A stretch of DNA of 64,000 bases, taken from Alphaproteobacteria bacterium. Lineage in GTDB: Bacteria > Pseudomonadota > Alphaproteobacteria > Caulobacterales > Aquidulcibacteraceae. The position numbers and the translations under genes were made by a program. The notes under the pieces were generated by a model that worked only from the letters and a program-made list of their open reading frames with translations, searched no databases and was not told the DNA's origin. This document shows positions 34,170 through 44,200 of this stretch, piece after piece. Every line of letters starts with the position of its first letter. Position 1 is the first letter of the stretch. The stretch is taken from positions 1 to 64,000 of the forward strand of contig JAIXQA010000028.1 of the NCBI GenBank assembly GCA_027485915.1, given 5' to 3'.

Positions 34170-37118
34170 TTAGAAGCGGGCGCGGAGGCCCAGACCGATA
34201 CGTGGGCCCAGTGGGTCGTAGGTACCTGCGTAAGTGTTCATCGAGGTGTTTGCACCTGGGATGTTGTTCACTTGTGGCGGATCTTGATCCAACACGTTGT
34301 CAACCGAACCGATCAAAGTCATGGACTTGTTGAAAGACCACTGAACCGAGAGGTCCAAGTAGGTTTTCGGTTTGATGGTCTCAATTTCAAAGACGCCAGC
34401 TTGGCCGTCTTCCATCTTGACTTCGCCGACATAGCGAATTTGTGCACCAAAGTCGAAGTCACCCAAAGTGATGTCCGCGCGCGAATACCACTTGTTTTCT
34501 GGAATAGGTTCACCACAGCTTGGGCCATAACGGCCGGCGCACTTGGTTGTTGCGGACACAGGCGTATCCTTGAACTCATTCTTCAGCGTGTGGGTACCAC
34601 CAAATGCCAAGCGAAGGTCGGTGTTTTCGAGACCGATTGCACCAAGGCCAAGCTTGTAATTGATGTTATAGTCGATACCTTCAGCTTTCAAAGTTGCCAA
34701 GTTGGCGATTGCCAATGAAATACCGAAGCCGTCACCTTCCAAGTTACCTTGGCTGTTACGACGGATGAGGGCGCACGAGGAAGCCGACGCACGCACAAAG
34801 CAGTTGTCGACGATCAGCTGTGCTGGAAGCGTGTCGATCGCACCATCAATGTCAACCCGATAATAGTCTACCGAAGCAGACAGGCCTGGGATGAGGTCAG
34901 GCGTAACCACAAAGCCAACCGTCAAGGTGTCTGCAACTTCAGCTTCAAGGCTGACGCCCAAAGCAACAGCACCACCGGTCAAGGACGCGGCCTGCTGAGC
35001 AGCTGGGTTATCAATGAAGCCGATGGTCGAAGCAGGTGCGCCTTGACCAATACAGATTGCCCGCAAAGTTGCATTGGTGACAGGTGCTGCACCGGCGCAT
35101 GGGTCAGATTGAATTTCGGTCAAACCAGCAGCGAGTGGCTGATAGACTTCGTTCAAGTTTGGAGCCCGGACTGCGCGCTGCAGCATGGTACGGCCACGGA
35201 TCCCAGCAAATGGGGTCCACTCAAGGCCGGCCTTCCAAGAGCTGAACTCACCAGAGTTCGACGATTGCGTGTAGCGATAGCCACCTTCAAAAGCCAAGGT
35301 GTCGGCAAATGGTTTGCCTTCGACCAATGGAATGAAGACTTCTGCGAACACGTCCGTCGACGACAAAGCACCTGCCAATGGTGGGGAAGTACCACCCTGG
35401 CCCATTGCCCCGCCATATTGGGTCAGGTCATCTGGATTATAGTCCGTGGTGTCACGGCGATATTCCATACCGAACGAAGCACTGGCGCTCGACGTTGCCA
35501 TAGGCAATTTGAAGCCAAGATCACCGCTTATGTTACCGGTGACAACCTGCTGGTTCGTCTCTTGTGACGAATAGTAGCTGGCGCGGATATAATCGAGTGC
35601 CGCTTTGCTGATGTTCCCCGACATTGGCAGGCCAGTGGTTGGATCGATGCCGCCATTGCCGTTGAAGATGTTTGCAGGTGCGCAGCTTCCGCCGATCAAG
35701 CAAACAGGGCCGTTCGGGCTGCTGATTGCCAACAACGATTGGCGTGCACGTTCAATATCAACGTCATTCTGTGTGCCAGCGTTGAAATTCACGCGACCTT
35801 GCGAACCGGTCAATTCCCAAGTCCAGCCGCTGATGCCGAGGTCACCCTTTGCACCGATCAAGAGCTGGAAGGTCGACGTGTCGTTGATCCCGATCCGGTT
35901 GCCCATTTCGATCAAACGACGACGAATACCTGCAACGCTAACTTGCTGCGAGCCAGGGGTGGCTGCAGGATTGTAAGGCGCTGTTGGGTTCAACTGATTG
36001 TAGCGGGCGATCAAAGCATTGCGTTGATCGGTCGACAAGAATGGGTTGTCCACGTTGACCGTGAAGTCCAAGGTCGAACCACCGAAATAGGCCGATGATG
36101 CAAGTTCGCTGTCAACTTTCGACGACGAGAACATGGCGCGGGAATAGACTTCCAAATGGTCGTTAACTTCATAATTTACGAAGGCCGTACCCTGATAACG
36201 CTCTTGGGGAACTTGGAAGAAGTTATATGGGTTGTAATTGAAGCCAGCATTGTTGGTCGCGGGCAATTGTGCACCGGTCAAAAATTGTCCAGTGTTGGTG
36301 AACCAGCGGTTGCCAGCGCCCAAATTGACGCGGGTCCAGCCAGCGTTAGACGAGCCCAAGCGACGGGAAGTTGCGTTCAGGTCGGCACCGGTTTTTGATG
36401 GGTCCAAGTTGTACTTGGAATATTCACGATCACCTTGGTAGACTGCTTCACGCATGGTGTAACCCAACGACAAAACAGCATTACCTTTGCCTTCAGCGAA
36501 CATGGAACCCATGGTCAGTGCGACGTTGCGGGTGTCGCCATCGCCTTCACCAAAACGCGTACCGCTGACATCCAAGCCGACGCCTTCAAAGTTCTTCTTC
36601 ATGACAAAGTTAACAACGCCGGCGATTGCGTCAGAACCATACACAGCAGATGCACCGCCGGTCACGATATCGATACGCTCAACCAAGGCCAGTGGGATCA
36701 TGTTGATGTCAACCACACCCGACGAGTCGAATGGAGGCAAGCGCTTGCCATCCATCAGCACCAAGGTGCGGCTGGTTCCCAAGCCACGCAAGTTAACCGT
36801 CGCAACCCCTTCAGGGCCATCGGTGTTGTTTGCATATTCAGTCGCACCTGGAGTGAACTGCGGCAATGTACGCAAAGTTGTTTCGATGTTCGATGTGTTT
36901 TGAGCGGTCAGATTCGCAGCACTCAAAGTGCTGATTGGGCTGTTTGAAACCAAATCAGGACGCTGCAAGCGCGTACCTGTAACCACAACCACTTCAGCAG
37001 CCTGTTCAGGCTCTGCTGCCGCAGTTTGTGCGTTTGCGGCGCTGCTCATCCCGATCACGGACGCCAATCCAATCAGAACAGTAGTCCCCAACAGCAGATT
37101 ACGTTTTTGTCTTATCAT
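34170..37118 (-). CDS. TonB-dependent outer-membrane receptor 1
   Basis: About 982 residues. Start ATG 37118 (MIRQKRNLLL), with GGAGG seven bases upstream. Signal peptide about 1-31 (TTVLIGLASVIGMSSAANAQ). A likely TonB box is at VVVVTGTRL. The plug domain (about 50-165) has NLRGLGTSRTLVLMDGKRLP and VDIVTGGASAVYGSDAIAGVVNFV. The 22-strand barrel ends with GLGLRARF, a terminal Phe for BAM assembly. The large size and plug signature fit the substrate-specialised receptors of oligotrophic alphaproteobacteria. Substrate unknown. No FecI/FecR regulators are nearby. Divergent from the TPR-hydroxylase genes, with an own terminator. Confidence 0.96.
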   Translation of the reverse strand: MIRQKRNLLLGTTVLIGLASVIGMSSAANAQTAAAEPEQAAEVVVVTGTRLQRPDLVSNSPISTLSAANLTAQNTSNIETTLRTLPQFTPGATEYANNTDGPEGVATVNLRGLGTSRTLVLMDGKRLPPFDSSGVVDINMIPLALVERIDIVTGGASAVYGSDAIAGVVNFVMKKNFEGVGLDVSGTRFGEGDGDTRNVALTMGSMFAEGKGNAVLSLGYTMREAVYQGDREYSKYNLDPSKTGADLNATSRRLGSSNAGWTRVNLGAGNRWFTNTGQFLTGAQLPATNNAGFNYNPYNFFQVPQERYQGTAFVNYEVNDHLEVYSRAMFSSSKVDSELASSAYFGGSTLDFTVNVDNPFLSTDQRNALIARYNQLNPTAPYNPAATPGSQQVSVAGIRRRLIEMGNRIGINDTSTFQLLIGAKGDLGISGWTWELTGSQGRVNFNAGTQNDVDIERARQSLLAISSPNGPVCLIGGSCAPANIFNGNGGIDPTTGLPMSGNISKAALDYIRASYYSSQETNQQVVTGNISGDLGFKLPMATSSASASFGMEYRRDTTDYNPDDLTQYGGAMGQGGTSPPLAGALSSTDVFAEVFIPLVEGKPFADTLAFEGGYRYTQSSNSGEFSSWKAGLEWTPFAGIRGRTMLQRAVRAPNLNEVYQPLAAGLTEIQSDPCAGAAPVTNATLRAICIGQGAPASTIGFIDNPAAQQAASLTGGAVALGVSLEAEVADTLTVGFVVTPDLIPGLSASVDYYRVDIDGAIDTLPAQLIVDNCFVRASASSCALIRRNSQGNLEGDGFGISLAIANLATLKAEGIDYNINYKLGLGAIGLENTDLRLAFGGTHTLKNEFKDTPVSATTKCAGRYGPSCGEPIPENKWYSRADITLGDFDFGAQIRYVGEVKMEDGQAGVFEIETIKPKTYLDLSVQWSFNKSMTLIGSVDNVLDQDPPQVNNIPGANTSMNTYAGTYDPLGPRIGLGLRARF

Positions 37119-37425
37119 ATTTGTCCTCCAGTACTGCCTCTCGACACTTCGTCTGCTTTTTGACAAACAGAAAATGTCGACGCTATTTCGACGTTACGCT
37201 TGGATCAGTGCGAGTCAATCCGGTCAAGTCACAGACGCGGTAAAGCGTGCATGCGTGTTGCAACTTTGCTTCACAAATCTGTAATGCTAAGAAGCCCGTC
37301 AAGGTGCTGACGTGCAGGATCAGACCAGCGGCCACTCACAAACAATTGCTCGGGCGGACGCGCACCAGGCTCTAGCAGTATAGGTTACGACCAAGGCGAG
37401 AGACCTTTTATGGAGTTAGGTTATT
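37119..37425. other. intergenic region between TonB receptor 1 and TPR-hydroxylase genes
   Basis: About 307 bases, the divergent promoter region. GGAGG for the receptor is at about 37126-37130 (minus), and TGGAGTTAGG precedes the TTG start on the plus strand. No clear -35/-10 pair or palindrome over 8 bp was found. Confidence 0.4.
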
Positions 37426-39243
37426 TTGCAGATAAACAACTATATAGGTCTTGGGCTAAAGTATCTGCAAACCGGACAGTTGGATGATGCCCAAATAAAT
37501 TTGAACAAAGCTTTAGAGCTTGCCCCGGGTAACCCAGATGTACTCCAATTGTTAGGCATGCTGGCAAAAGCGCGTGGCGAAATGGATTTGGCGCAAGACT
37601 ATCTGCGTCGCTCATTAGAGCAGCACCCAAATCAACCTCATGTGCTCAATAATTTGGCAAATCTGCTGAAAGACCCCGACCCGGAAGAGGCGACGCAGCT
37701 CTATAAACAGGCAATTCGTCTGAAGCCTGACTATACCGACGCCTTAGCAAACCTTGCAGATGTCATCGTCCGACAAGACGTTAAAAATGGGCCCGCTGAG
37801 GCCTTAGAACTCGCGAAAACTGCCTTAGCCATCGACCCTAACCATGCGCTCGCCTTGGACGTGGGCGCGTTAGCGGCGCTGCGGGCTGGCGACTTCAAGA
37901 TGTCTTTTGATTTGGCCCAACGCGCCACGCGCTGTACCCCCAACAAAGCGCGCGCTTGGCACAGACTTGGCGATGCCTTAGCAGCCAGTTCTAATTTTCA
38001 GGATGGATCCCAAGCCTATGCAAAGGCCCTGCATCTCGATCCGATGCTGGATGTCAGCTGGGTGGGCTATAGCCTGTGCATGCGCCACCTCGGAAACTTG
38101 CCGAATGCTGAAGAAGCCGCGATCCGAGCGTTGGAAATCAATTCAACCAATCTCACGGCTCACGAAATACTCAATGGCATTTTGTGGACGCAAGGCCGAG
38201 TGGAAGGGCATCTCGGCTCCTATAGTTTTGCCCTCAGCCAACATCCACAGCATCCAGACCTTAGTCTTGCTTTAGCCAAGGCGCAGTTTCTACTAGGCCG
38301 CTACACCGAGGCTGCGGAGCATCTCCAACCATTTTTGCGAGCACGACCAAATCAGATTGACGGTGTTGAGCTGCAAGGTCGCCTTGCGCTGAAAACGCGC
38401 GACTTTCAAACAGCGACCACAACCCTAGAAAAAGCAATCGAGACCTACCCAAATCATGCCGCTTTTCACGTGCATCTGGCTGACACACATCTCCAAATGG
38501 GTGCCTATGACGAGGCCCTCCGCCTTTGCGAGGCAGCTGCGAACAGATTTAGCGGCCAGCAAGATGTCTTGGCACGTTTGGCACTCGCGCTGAAGTTAAC
38601 TCAAGATCCACGCTATCATTGGCTCTGCGACTACCAAAATCTGGTTGCAAAAATCGACCTGTGTGAGACAGATCGAGAGGCGGGAAATCAATTATTTCGT
38701 GATTTAAGCCATTATCTTAAGACCCTGCACACGGCTAAAGTCCATCCGCTCGATCAAACTCTAAGGGGTGGCACGCAGACTTATGGGCAGCTTTTCGAGG
38801 GACAAGCCGACCCTTTGATCCAGGAATTGCGAACCCGCATCAAATCCGCCGTCGAAGCCTATCTAAGCCAATTGCCACGCGATGATGGACATCCGTTCTT
38901 GCAGCGAAATACGGGTCGGATCGCGTTTTCAGGCTCTTGGTCTTCGCTCTTGACCAGTGGCGGATTCCACACCAATCACATGCACCCCGAAGGGTGGTTG
39001 AGTTCTGCCTGTTACATTTCATTGCCAACCAGTATTCGAGACGATCAGGGCAAGCCCGGCTGGTTCAAGCTTGGCCAGTCAAACCTTGCTCTGGGCGACC
39101 AGGATCTACCTGACAAATTTATCGAGCCGGCCGTTGGTACTCTCATCTTATTTCCATCCTATATGTGGCATGGAACCATGCCATTTGAAGAAGATGCCGC
39201 ACGTTTGACGGTTGCTTTTGATGCACTTCCCAGCGAACAATAA
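37426..39243 (+). CDS. TPR protein with C-terminal 2OG-Fe(II) oxygenase domain
   Basis: 605 residues. Residues about 1-420 are TPR repeats (LGLKYLQTGQLDDAQINLNK; YTDALANLADVI; KARAWHRLGDALA). The C-terminus (about 470-605) matches the 2OG-FeII_Oxy_5 type: FSGSWSSLLTSGGFHTNHMHP with metal-binding His residues, GWLSSACYISLP, then LILFPSYMWHGTMPF with the distal His, and ARLTVAFD with the likely 2-oxoglutarate Arg. It probably hydroxylates a protein or small molecule bound by the TPR array. Start is a TTG at 37426: an in-frame stop lies at 37417 and a purine-rich TGGAGTTAGG precedes it. No signal peptide, so cytoplasmic. A second TPR-hydroxylase gene follows after 64 bases. Confidence 0.85.
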   Translation: MQINNYIGLGLKYLQTGQLDDAQINLNKALELAPGNPDVLQLLGMLAKARGEMDLAQDYLRRSLEQHPNQPHVLNNLANLLKDPDPEEATQLYKQAIRLKPDYTDALANLADVIVRQDVKNGPAEALELAKTALAIDPNHALALDVGALAALRAGDFKMSFDLAQRATRCTPNKARAWHRLGDALAASSNFQDGSQAYAKALHLDPMLDVSWVGYSLCMRHLGNLPNAEEAAIRALEINSTNLTAHEILNGILWTQGRVEGHLGSYSFALSQHPQHPDLSLALAKAQFLLGRYTEAAEHLQPFLRARPNQIDGVELQGRLALKTRDFQTATTTLEKAIETYPNHAAFHVHLADTHLQMGAYDEALRLCEAAANRFSGQQDVLARLALALKLTQDPRYHWLCDYQNLVAKIDLCETDREAGNQLFRDLSHYLKTLHTAKVHPLDQTLRGGTQTYGQLFEGQADPLIQELRTRIKSAVEAYLSQLPRDDGHPFLQRNTGRIAFSGSWSSLLTSGGFHTNHMHPEGWLSSACYISLPTSIRDDQGKPGWFKLGQSNLALGDQDLPDKFIEPAVGTLILFPSYMWHGTMPFEEDAARLTVAFDALPSEQ

Positions 39244-39307
39244 ACCCAACGCATAATTTGAAATCAAAACGCCGCGAAAGCTCTTTCCCAGCAAAAGGAA
39301 GCTATGG

Positions 39308-40582
39308 ATGTCCACTTCACCCCCAAACAGTATTGAGGCTTTGGTCAAGTCCGCGGGTGAAAAATCGAAACAAGGTGCCATGGCAGAGGCCGAAAAGATC
39401 TGGTTAGCGGTGGTAGAGCTGGCACCTAATCATGCTGATGCAAATTTTGCTTTGGGTGTTCACGCCTACCAGCGCAATGACTTGGCATCCGCAAAACAGC
39501 GGTTCAGGGCTGCTTTGCTGGATCAGGCCGCGAGCACAGGTTTCCAGTTCACGATCGCGCGCGCTCTCAAGCAAATATCTGATTTCGAGGGGGAGTTACT
39601 GGCCCTTGATTCAGCCTTAGCCGCAGACCCGTACCACTTGCAGTCGATTTTGGCGAAAGGGGACGCCTTGAAGGCCTTAGGCCAGTCCATCCAAGCCAGT
39701 ATCCAGTATGGCAATGCGCTGAAGATTGTCGGCCCGAGCTTCAACTGGCCTGAGGCATTGAGAGCACCTCTAGAAGAAGCGCGAGCATTTTGCGAAGCCC
39801 AATCCAAGGAAAGAGAGACTTGGTTTCAAAACACGCTGGCGGAGGCCAAACAAAAGTTTGCGGATCAGGACTGGAAAAGATTCGATGAGGGTATCTCAAT
39901 CCTATCAGGTCGCACAAAGGCGTACCCTCAGGAACCTATCATGTTCCATATACCGCGTCTGCCGGCCGAAACCTTCTATCCGCGCGAACAGTTTGTAGGT
40001 CTCGAGATCATTGAATCCAAAACGGATGATATCCGCCGAGAGCTTGAAAATCTGCTCGTAAAGGCCCCTCACCTTGCTAGGCCTTATGTCCAATATGAAC
40101 CGGGTCAACCCGTCAACCAATGGCAAGATTTAAACCACTCAGATACGTGGAGCGGGATATTTCTTTGGAAAAATGGTCAACTGCAAGAGGAGGCAGCCGC
40201 GCTTTGCCCCGTGACGGTTGCAGCATTTTCGGCACTGCCTATGCCTAAGATTGAAGGGTATAGCCCAACGGTTATGTTCTCATTATTGGCCCCTGGGACC
40301 CATATTCCGCCACATACAGGCGATACCAATGCTAGGTTGGTCGGCCACTTGCCGCTGATTGTGCCACCAGACTGTCACTTCCGCGTTGGCTATGACTGGC
40401 GCCAATGGGAAGTGGGCACTTGCATGGTGTTTGACGACACGATTGAACATGAAGCCATTAATAAGAGTGCCGAAAATCGCGTCGTTGTCCTATTCGATCT
40501 TTGGAACCCCTATTTGACCGAGGCTGAACGGGCGCTCACAGAATCGATTTTGGTCGCGCGCACCAAATATGTGGATGCGTAG
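39308..40582 (+). CDS. TPR protein with aspartyl/asparaginyl beta-hydroxylase domain
   Basis: 424 residues. TPR repeats cover about 10-160 (AEAEKIWLAVVELAPNHADA; ALGVHAYQRNDLASAKQRF). From about 215 the Asp_Arg_Hydrox domain follows: ARPYVQYEPGQP, HSDTWSGIFLW, SLLAPGTHIPPHTGD with a metal His, RLVGHLPLIVP, MVFDDTIEHEA with the second His, and ENRVVVLFDLWNP with the 2OG Arg. TPR plus this catalytic domain is also the layout of eukaryotic AspH, which hydroxylates EGF-like domains. Substrate here unknown. It lies 64 bases after the other TPR-hydroxylase and AAAGGAAG precedes the ATG. The two are presumably co-transcribed. Confidence 0.88.
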   Translation: MSTSPPNSIEALVKSAGEKSKQGAMAEAEKIWLAVVELAPNHADANFALGVHAYQRNDLASAKQRFRAALLDQAASTGFQFTIARALKQISDFEGELLALDSALAADPYHLQSILAKGDALKALGQSIQASIQYGNALKIVGPSFNWPEALRAPLEEARAFCEAQSKERETWFQNTLAEAKQKFADQDWKRFDEGISILSGRTKAYPQEPIMFHIPRLPAETFYPREQFVGLEIIESKTDDIRRELENLLVKAPHLARPYVQYEPGQPVNQWQDLNHSDTWSGIFLWKNGQLQEEAAALCPVTVAAFSALPMPKIEGYSPTVMFSLLAPGTHIPPHTGDTNARLVGHLPLIVPPDCHFRVGYDWRQWEVGTCMVFDDTIEHEAINKSAENRVVVLFDLWNPYLTEAERALTESILVARTKYVDA

Positions 40583-40584
40583 CC

Positions 40585-40929
40585 TTAGGTTTTTGGTGGC
40601 GCACCGCGGGCTGGATCAAGCAGAGCGCGCGTCGCGCGTTGGGCTTGCTCATCAATCCGGATCCATTCTTCGGTAGTCCGGCAAATCTGCACCCGCCGTA
40701 GGCGTGACCCAGTAACATCACTGGCGCGACAGACTTTCTTGGCTTCTTTAGATTTGCCATCTGTAGCAGCGGGCTTTGCTGGCTCAGCTGGCTTGGTAGG
40801 AGGCACAGGAACGACTGGGGCGGGCACCGCAACCGATGGCTGAGCGCCTGTCGCGGGCGCAGAATTTACTTCTTGAGCGCCTGTAAGGCCTGCTGCGCCA
40901 ATAATTAAGGACAATGCTAGACCAATCAT
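40585..40929 (-). CDS. small exported Ala/Pro-rich protein
   Basis: 114 residues. Signal peptide about 1-19 (GLALSLIIGAAGLTGAQ). A Pro/Ala-rich linker follows (PVVPVPPTKPAEPAKPA). The C-terminal conserved-looking part has VCRASDVTGSRLRRVQIC and TEEWIRIDEQAQ. The two-cysteine, GSRL pattern resembles small periplasmic proteins common in sphingomonad/caulobacter genomes, function unknown. AGAGG precedes the start. It is convergent with the TPR-beta-hydroxylase gene (2-base gap). Confidence 0.75.
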   Translation of the reverse strand: MIGLALSLIIGAAGLTGAQEVNSAPATGAQPSVAVPAPVVPVPPTKPAEPAKPAATDGKSKEAKKVCRASDVTGSRLRRVQICRTTEEWIRIDEQAQRATRALLDPARGAPPKT

Positions 40930-41201
40930 TAAGGGACCTCTTTAGCCGGTATTTTGAAAATATGTGGCCGGATAAGATAGAATGAGCTTCTTAAAGTCAA
41001 CTATTTGGCGGGGTTAAAAAATGTTAAGGCGTAGAAATGCCCAATTGTGAAACTTGGCAGCCAGGCTCCAGGCGTTAGCTGACATACGTCGCAAAGCTCT
41101 CGCTATGAATAAATTGATGCGGCGACGTGAAACATCGGCATCCTGATCGCGAACGGCCCCAAATCTTCATCGCATGTTTCCGTCTCGCAAGGCGCGGCTG
41201 C
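40930..41201. other. gene-free region upstream of the small exported gene
   Basis: Together with 41202-41291 this is a 362-base stretch without a protein gene. This part is A+T-rich near 41000-41040 (likely promoter of the minus-strand small gene) and shows no other element. Confidence 0.4.
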
Positions 41202-41233
41202 CAAAAGAAAACGGCAGGGCTTTCACCCTGCCG
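41202..41233 (-). terminator. terminator of TonB receptor 2
   Basis: Minus strand: CGGCAGGG-TGAAAG-CCCTGCCG followed by TTTTCTTTT. Eight-base-pair stem with U-run, 59 bases after the receptor stop. Confidence 0.88.
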
Positions 41234-41243
41234 CTTCTAGATC

Positions 41244-41278
41244 CTTTGCTGCTAGCTCGTCGAGCTAGCAGCCCAAAG
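41244..41278 (-). repeat. perfect long inverted repeat after TonB receptor 2
   Basis: GCTGCTAGCTCG (41248-41259) and CGAGCTAGCAGC (41261-41272) are exact complements around a single base. CTTTG and CAAAG extend the stem with a 2-base bulge. It sits between the receptor stop and its terminator: a second 3' stem-loop, perhaps protecting the transcript, or a binding site. Confidence 0.6.
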
Positions 41279-41291
41279 AGGTATCCAAACC

Positions 41292-44200
41292 TTAGAAGGT
41301 CTTGCGGATATCGAAGTAGGCGCGACGACCCAAGAGGTCGTAGGGCCCACCAGCCAACGAGTTACCCACACGCGTATACCAGCCCACAACTTGCTGTGCC
41401 GATACCGCAGGAGGGGTTTCGTCAAAGATGTTCTGAACGCCAACTTGGAAGCGCCAGGTATCCAAAGAATAACGGACAGACACGTCGTGGGTGAATTGTG
41501 GCTCAGTATTCGCCTTAACTCTCACAACTTGTGCGCCGTCGCGACGGTTTGCCAAATCGCGGTTTCCAGTCAGCTCTTCGTTGAAGTCATAGTTAGAAGC
41601 CCGACCAATCATGTCGACGTTCCACCCAAAGGTCCAGTCGCCACGATCAAAACGGACATCCAACTCACCCACGAATTCTGGCTGATAGATCAAACCGGCA
41701 GATTCGGTTTCGTCACCCAACAGTTCGAAGAACGAAGAGAAGTTCCAAGAAGCCGAAGTGTTGACTTCCAGTTTGCCGAACGAAAACTCTTTACGATAGC
41801 GTGCTTCGAGGTCGATACCGCGGGCTCTCTGACTTGCCACGTTCACGTATCCAGTTTTCACGTCGATAATACGACCAAACTCTGGATTGGTTGCCGGTGT
41901 GCCAGTCAAGTCACGACGGTGTTGGCTACACAGCGAGGGGTTACGGCCATCGTAGCAGAGAGCAACGATTGTCGCCGCGCCGAGAGATTCAACGCCGTTT
42001 GTGATTTCGATCTCGTAGAAGGTGGTTGCGACCGAAAGGTTGGCAAACGACGGAGTCCAAGTCAGGGTTAGGGTTTGGTTCTCAGCCGTTTCAGCTTCCA
42101 ACACGCCTGCACCGCCACCCAAGGTCACTTGGGCAGTTGCACCTACGCCTTGATAAAGTGCTGGCAAACCAAGCGCCGAGCAGTTTGCCCGGATTGCTGG
42201 GTTAGAATCCAACGACCATTCAATACAAGGGTCGATAGCGCCTTGTCCGGCAAACGAGGTTTGGTTTGACAAGAACAATTCGAACAATGCAGGCGCACGA
42301 TAGTTGGTACCTGCTGTCGAGCTCACCCGGAACTCTGGGGTGATTTGCCAGTTTACACCGACCTTATAGACCGAATCTTCGCCATAAGAATCGTAATCGG
42401 TAATGCGACCGGACATGTTCAATGTCAGACGTTCCGCAAGCGGAGCATCTTGAAGCACAGGAACATCAAACTCCACATAGGCTTCACGGAGCTTATCGGT
42501 GCCCTTGGTGATCCCAGCAGCGGTACCAAACAAGTTATTGCCAGCTCGGCTAACTTCGCCTGGAACGTCATTGATGGACTCTTCGCGGAAAGCGATACCG
42601 GCAGCCATTTCGACTTCGCCGGCTGGGAGCTTGAACAAGCTACCGGTCACGCTGGCTTCGAAAATGTTCTGTTCGTAAATCGTCTTGCCGGTTTCCACCG
42701 CCCCGAAGAAGCTCAGGTCTTCACGGGTCAAGCCGTTTTGGATGAAGGAAGGGTTGAACCAACTGAATGGCTTACAGCCCGGTGCAGACCCGGTTGGGCA
42801 GCCACGCAACGCTTGGAAGAATGGACCAGTCTCGTCACCCAATACGGTCGCATTACCTTCATTACCAACGATCACATCACCAGAGTAGTCACCTTCCCCA
42901 CGGCCTGCTTGGGCGTAGACTTCCCAAGTCCAGTCGCTCAAGAAGCTAATGGCATCGCCAAAGCCACCTGAAAGTGTGGCGTTGATCCGGTAAGTGTCAA
43001 CGGTTTGCGCGTTGAAAGCAGGACGCAATAGAAGCGAGTCTGCTTGGCCGGTACCAAATGGACTGGCTGGGTTACCTGGTACACCAGCGCGAAGTGCAGG
43101 TCCGAAACCAAACAGCTGAGCGTAGTTGAATTGCTCAGATTCGCGGCGGTTAAACAGGACTTCTGCTTTTGCTTCGACATTCTCACCAAATGGCAATTGG
43201 TAACGAGCTGTTGCGTAAGCTGTTGCACGGCTCACTGGAGACAACAACGACCGAGTGTCGCTGTTCGCGGAGCGATACGGACGTGCAATCAAAGCGTCGG
43301 TCAATGAGGTGATTGGGCCGTTTGCAGCCGATTGATTGCGGATCCGGCGGAAGCCTGCAACTGGGCCAGTTGTCGAGGATGGATCAACAACATATTCACC
43401 CAAGTTGGTGCCCGAAAGAACGCGAACTGTGTTCTGCCACAGGTTAAAGCACTTTGGCTGGCCAGTAGCGGGGTCGATGATATCGGCACGTGCCCCAGTT
43501 GTCGGATTGAAGACGTAATCCTCAAAGCAGCCTGCCCAATTTCTGTCTTTAACCGACAGATTTGCACGATCATAATATTCAACGCCGACCAGAACGTTGC
43601 CGCGGTCGAAATTCCAGCCATAGGAGGCGTCGATGCTGAATTGCTCGCCGCCGCCATCTTCAGTCACATTGTAGTAGGCGTTAACAATACCACCGTCTTG
43701 GTTTGACTTTGTGATCAAGTTCACAACACCGCCAATTGCGTCAGACCCATAGATCGTGGACGCACCATCCTTGAGGAACTGGTATTGGTTGATCATCGAA
43801 TTTGGGATCACGTTCAAATCGACCGCACCAACTTGGCCACGCACGCCTGATGGAGGCAGACGCTTGCCGTTGAGCAAGATCAAGGAACGAGTTGCACCCA
43901 AACCGCGCAGCGAAACGCTGTTCACACCTGGGCCGCCTTCAACAACGAAGCCAGTGAAGGTGGAGTTGATTTGGAATGAACCTGCAGCTTGGGTCGACCC
44001 TTGGATAATTTCAGCCGCATCTACGATACCTTCAAGTTCGGCATCCTCTGCGGTGATCACCTGAATTGGAGCTGCCGAGTTGAAGGAATCACGACGGATA
44101 CGCGAACCGGTGACCACAATTGTTTCGACAGGACGGGCCGCAGGAGCCGCCGGGGCCGCAGGGGCCGCAGCCGCCACAGGCTCTGCCGGCTTCGCGGGAG

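Noticed and set aside
34161-37284. Several plus-strand frames of 65-272 residues opposite TonB receptor 1
   Set aside because: Antisense to a complete receptor; they have no motifs and no ribosome sites.
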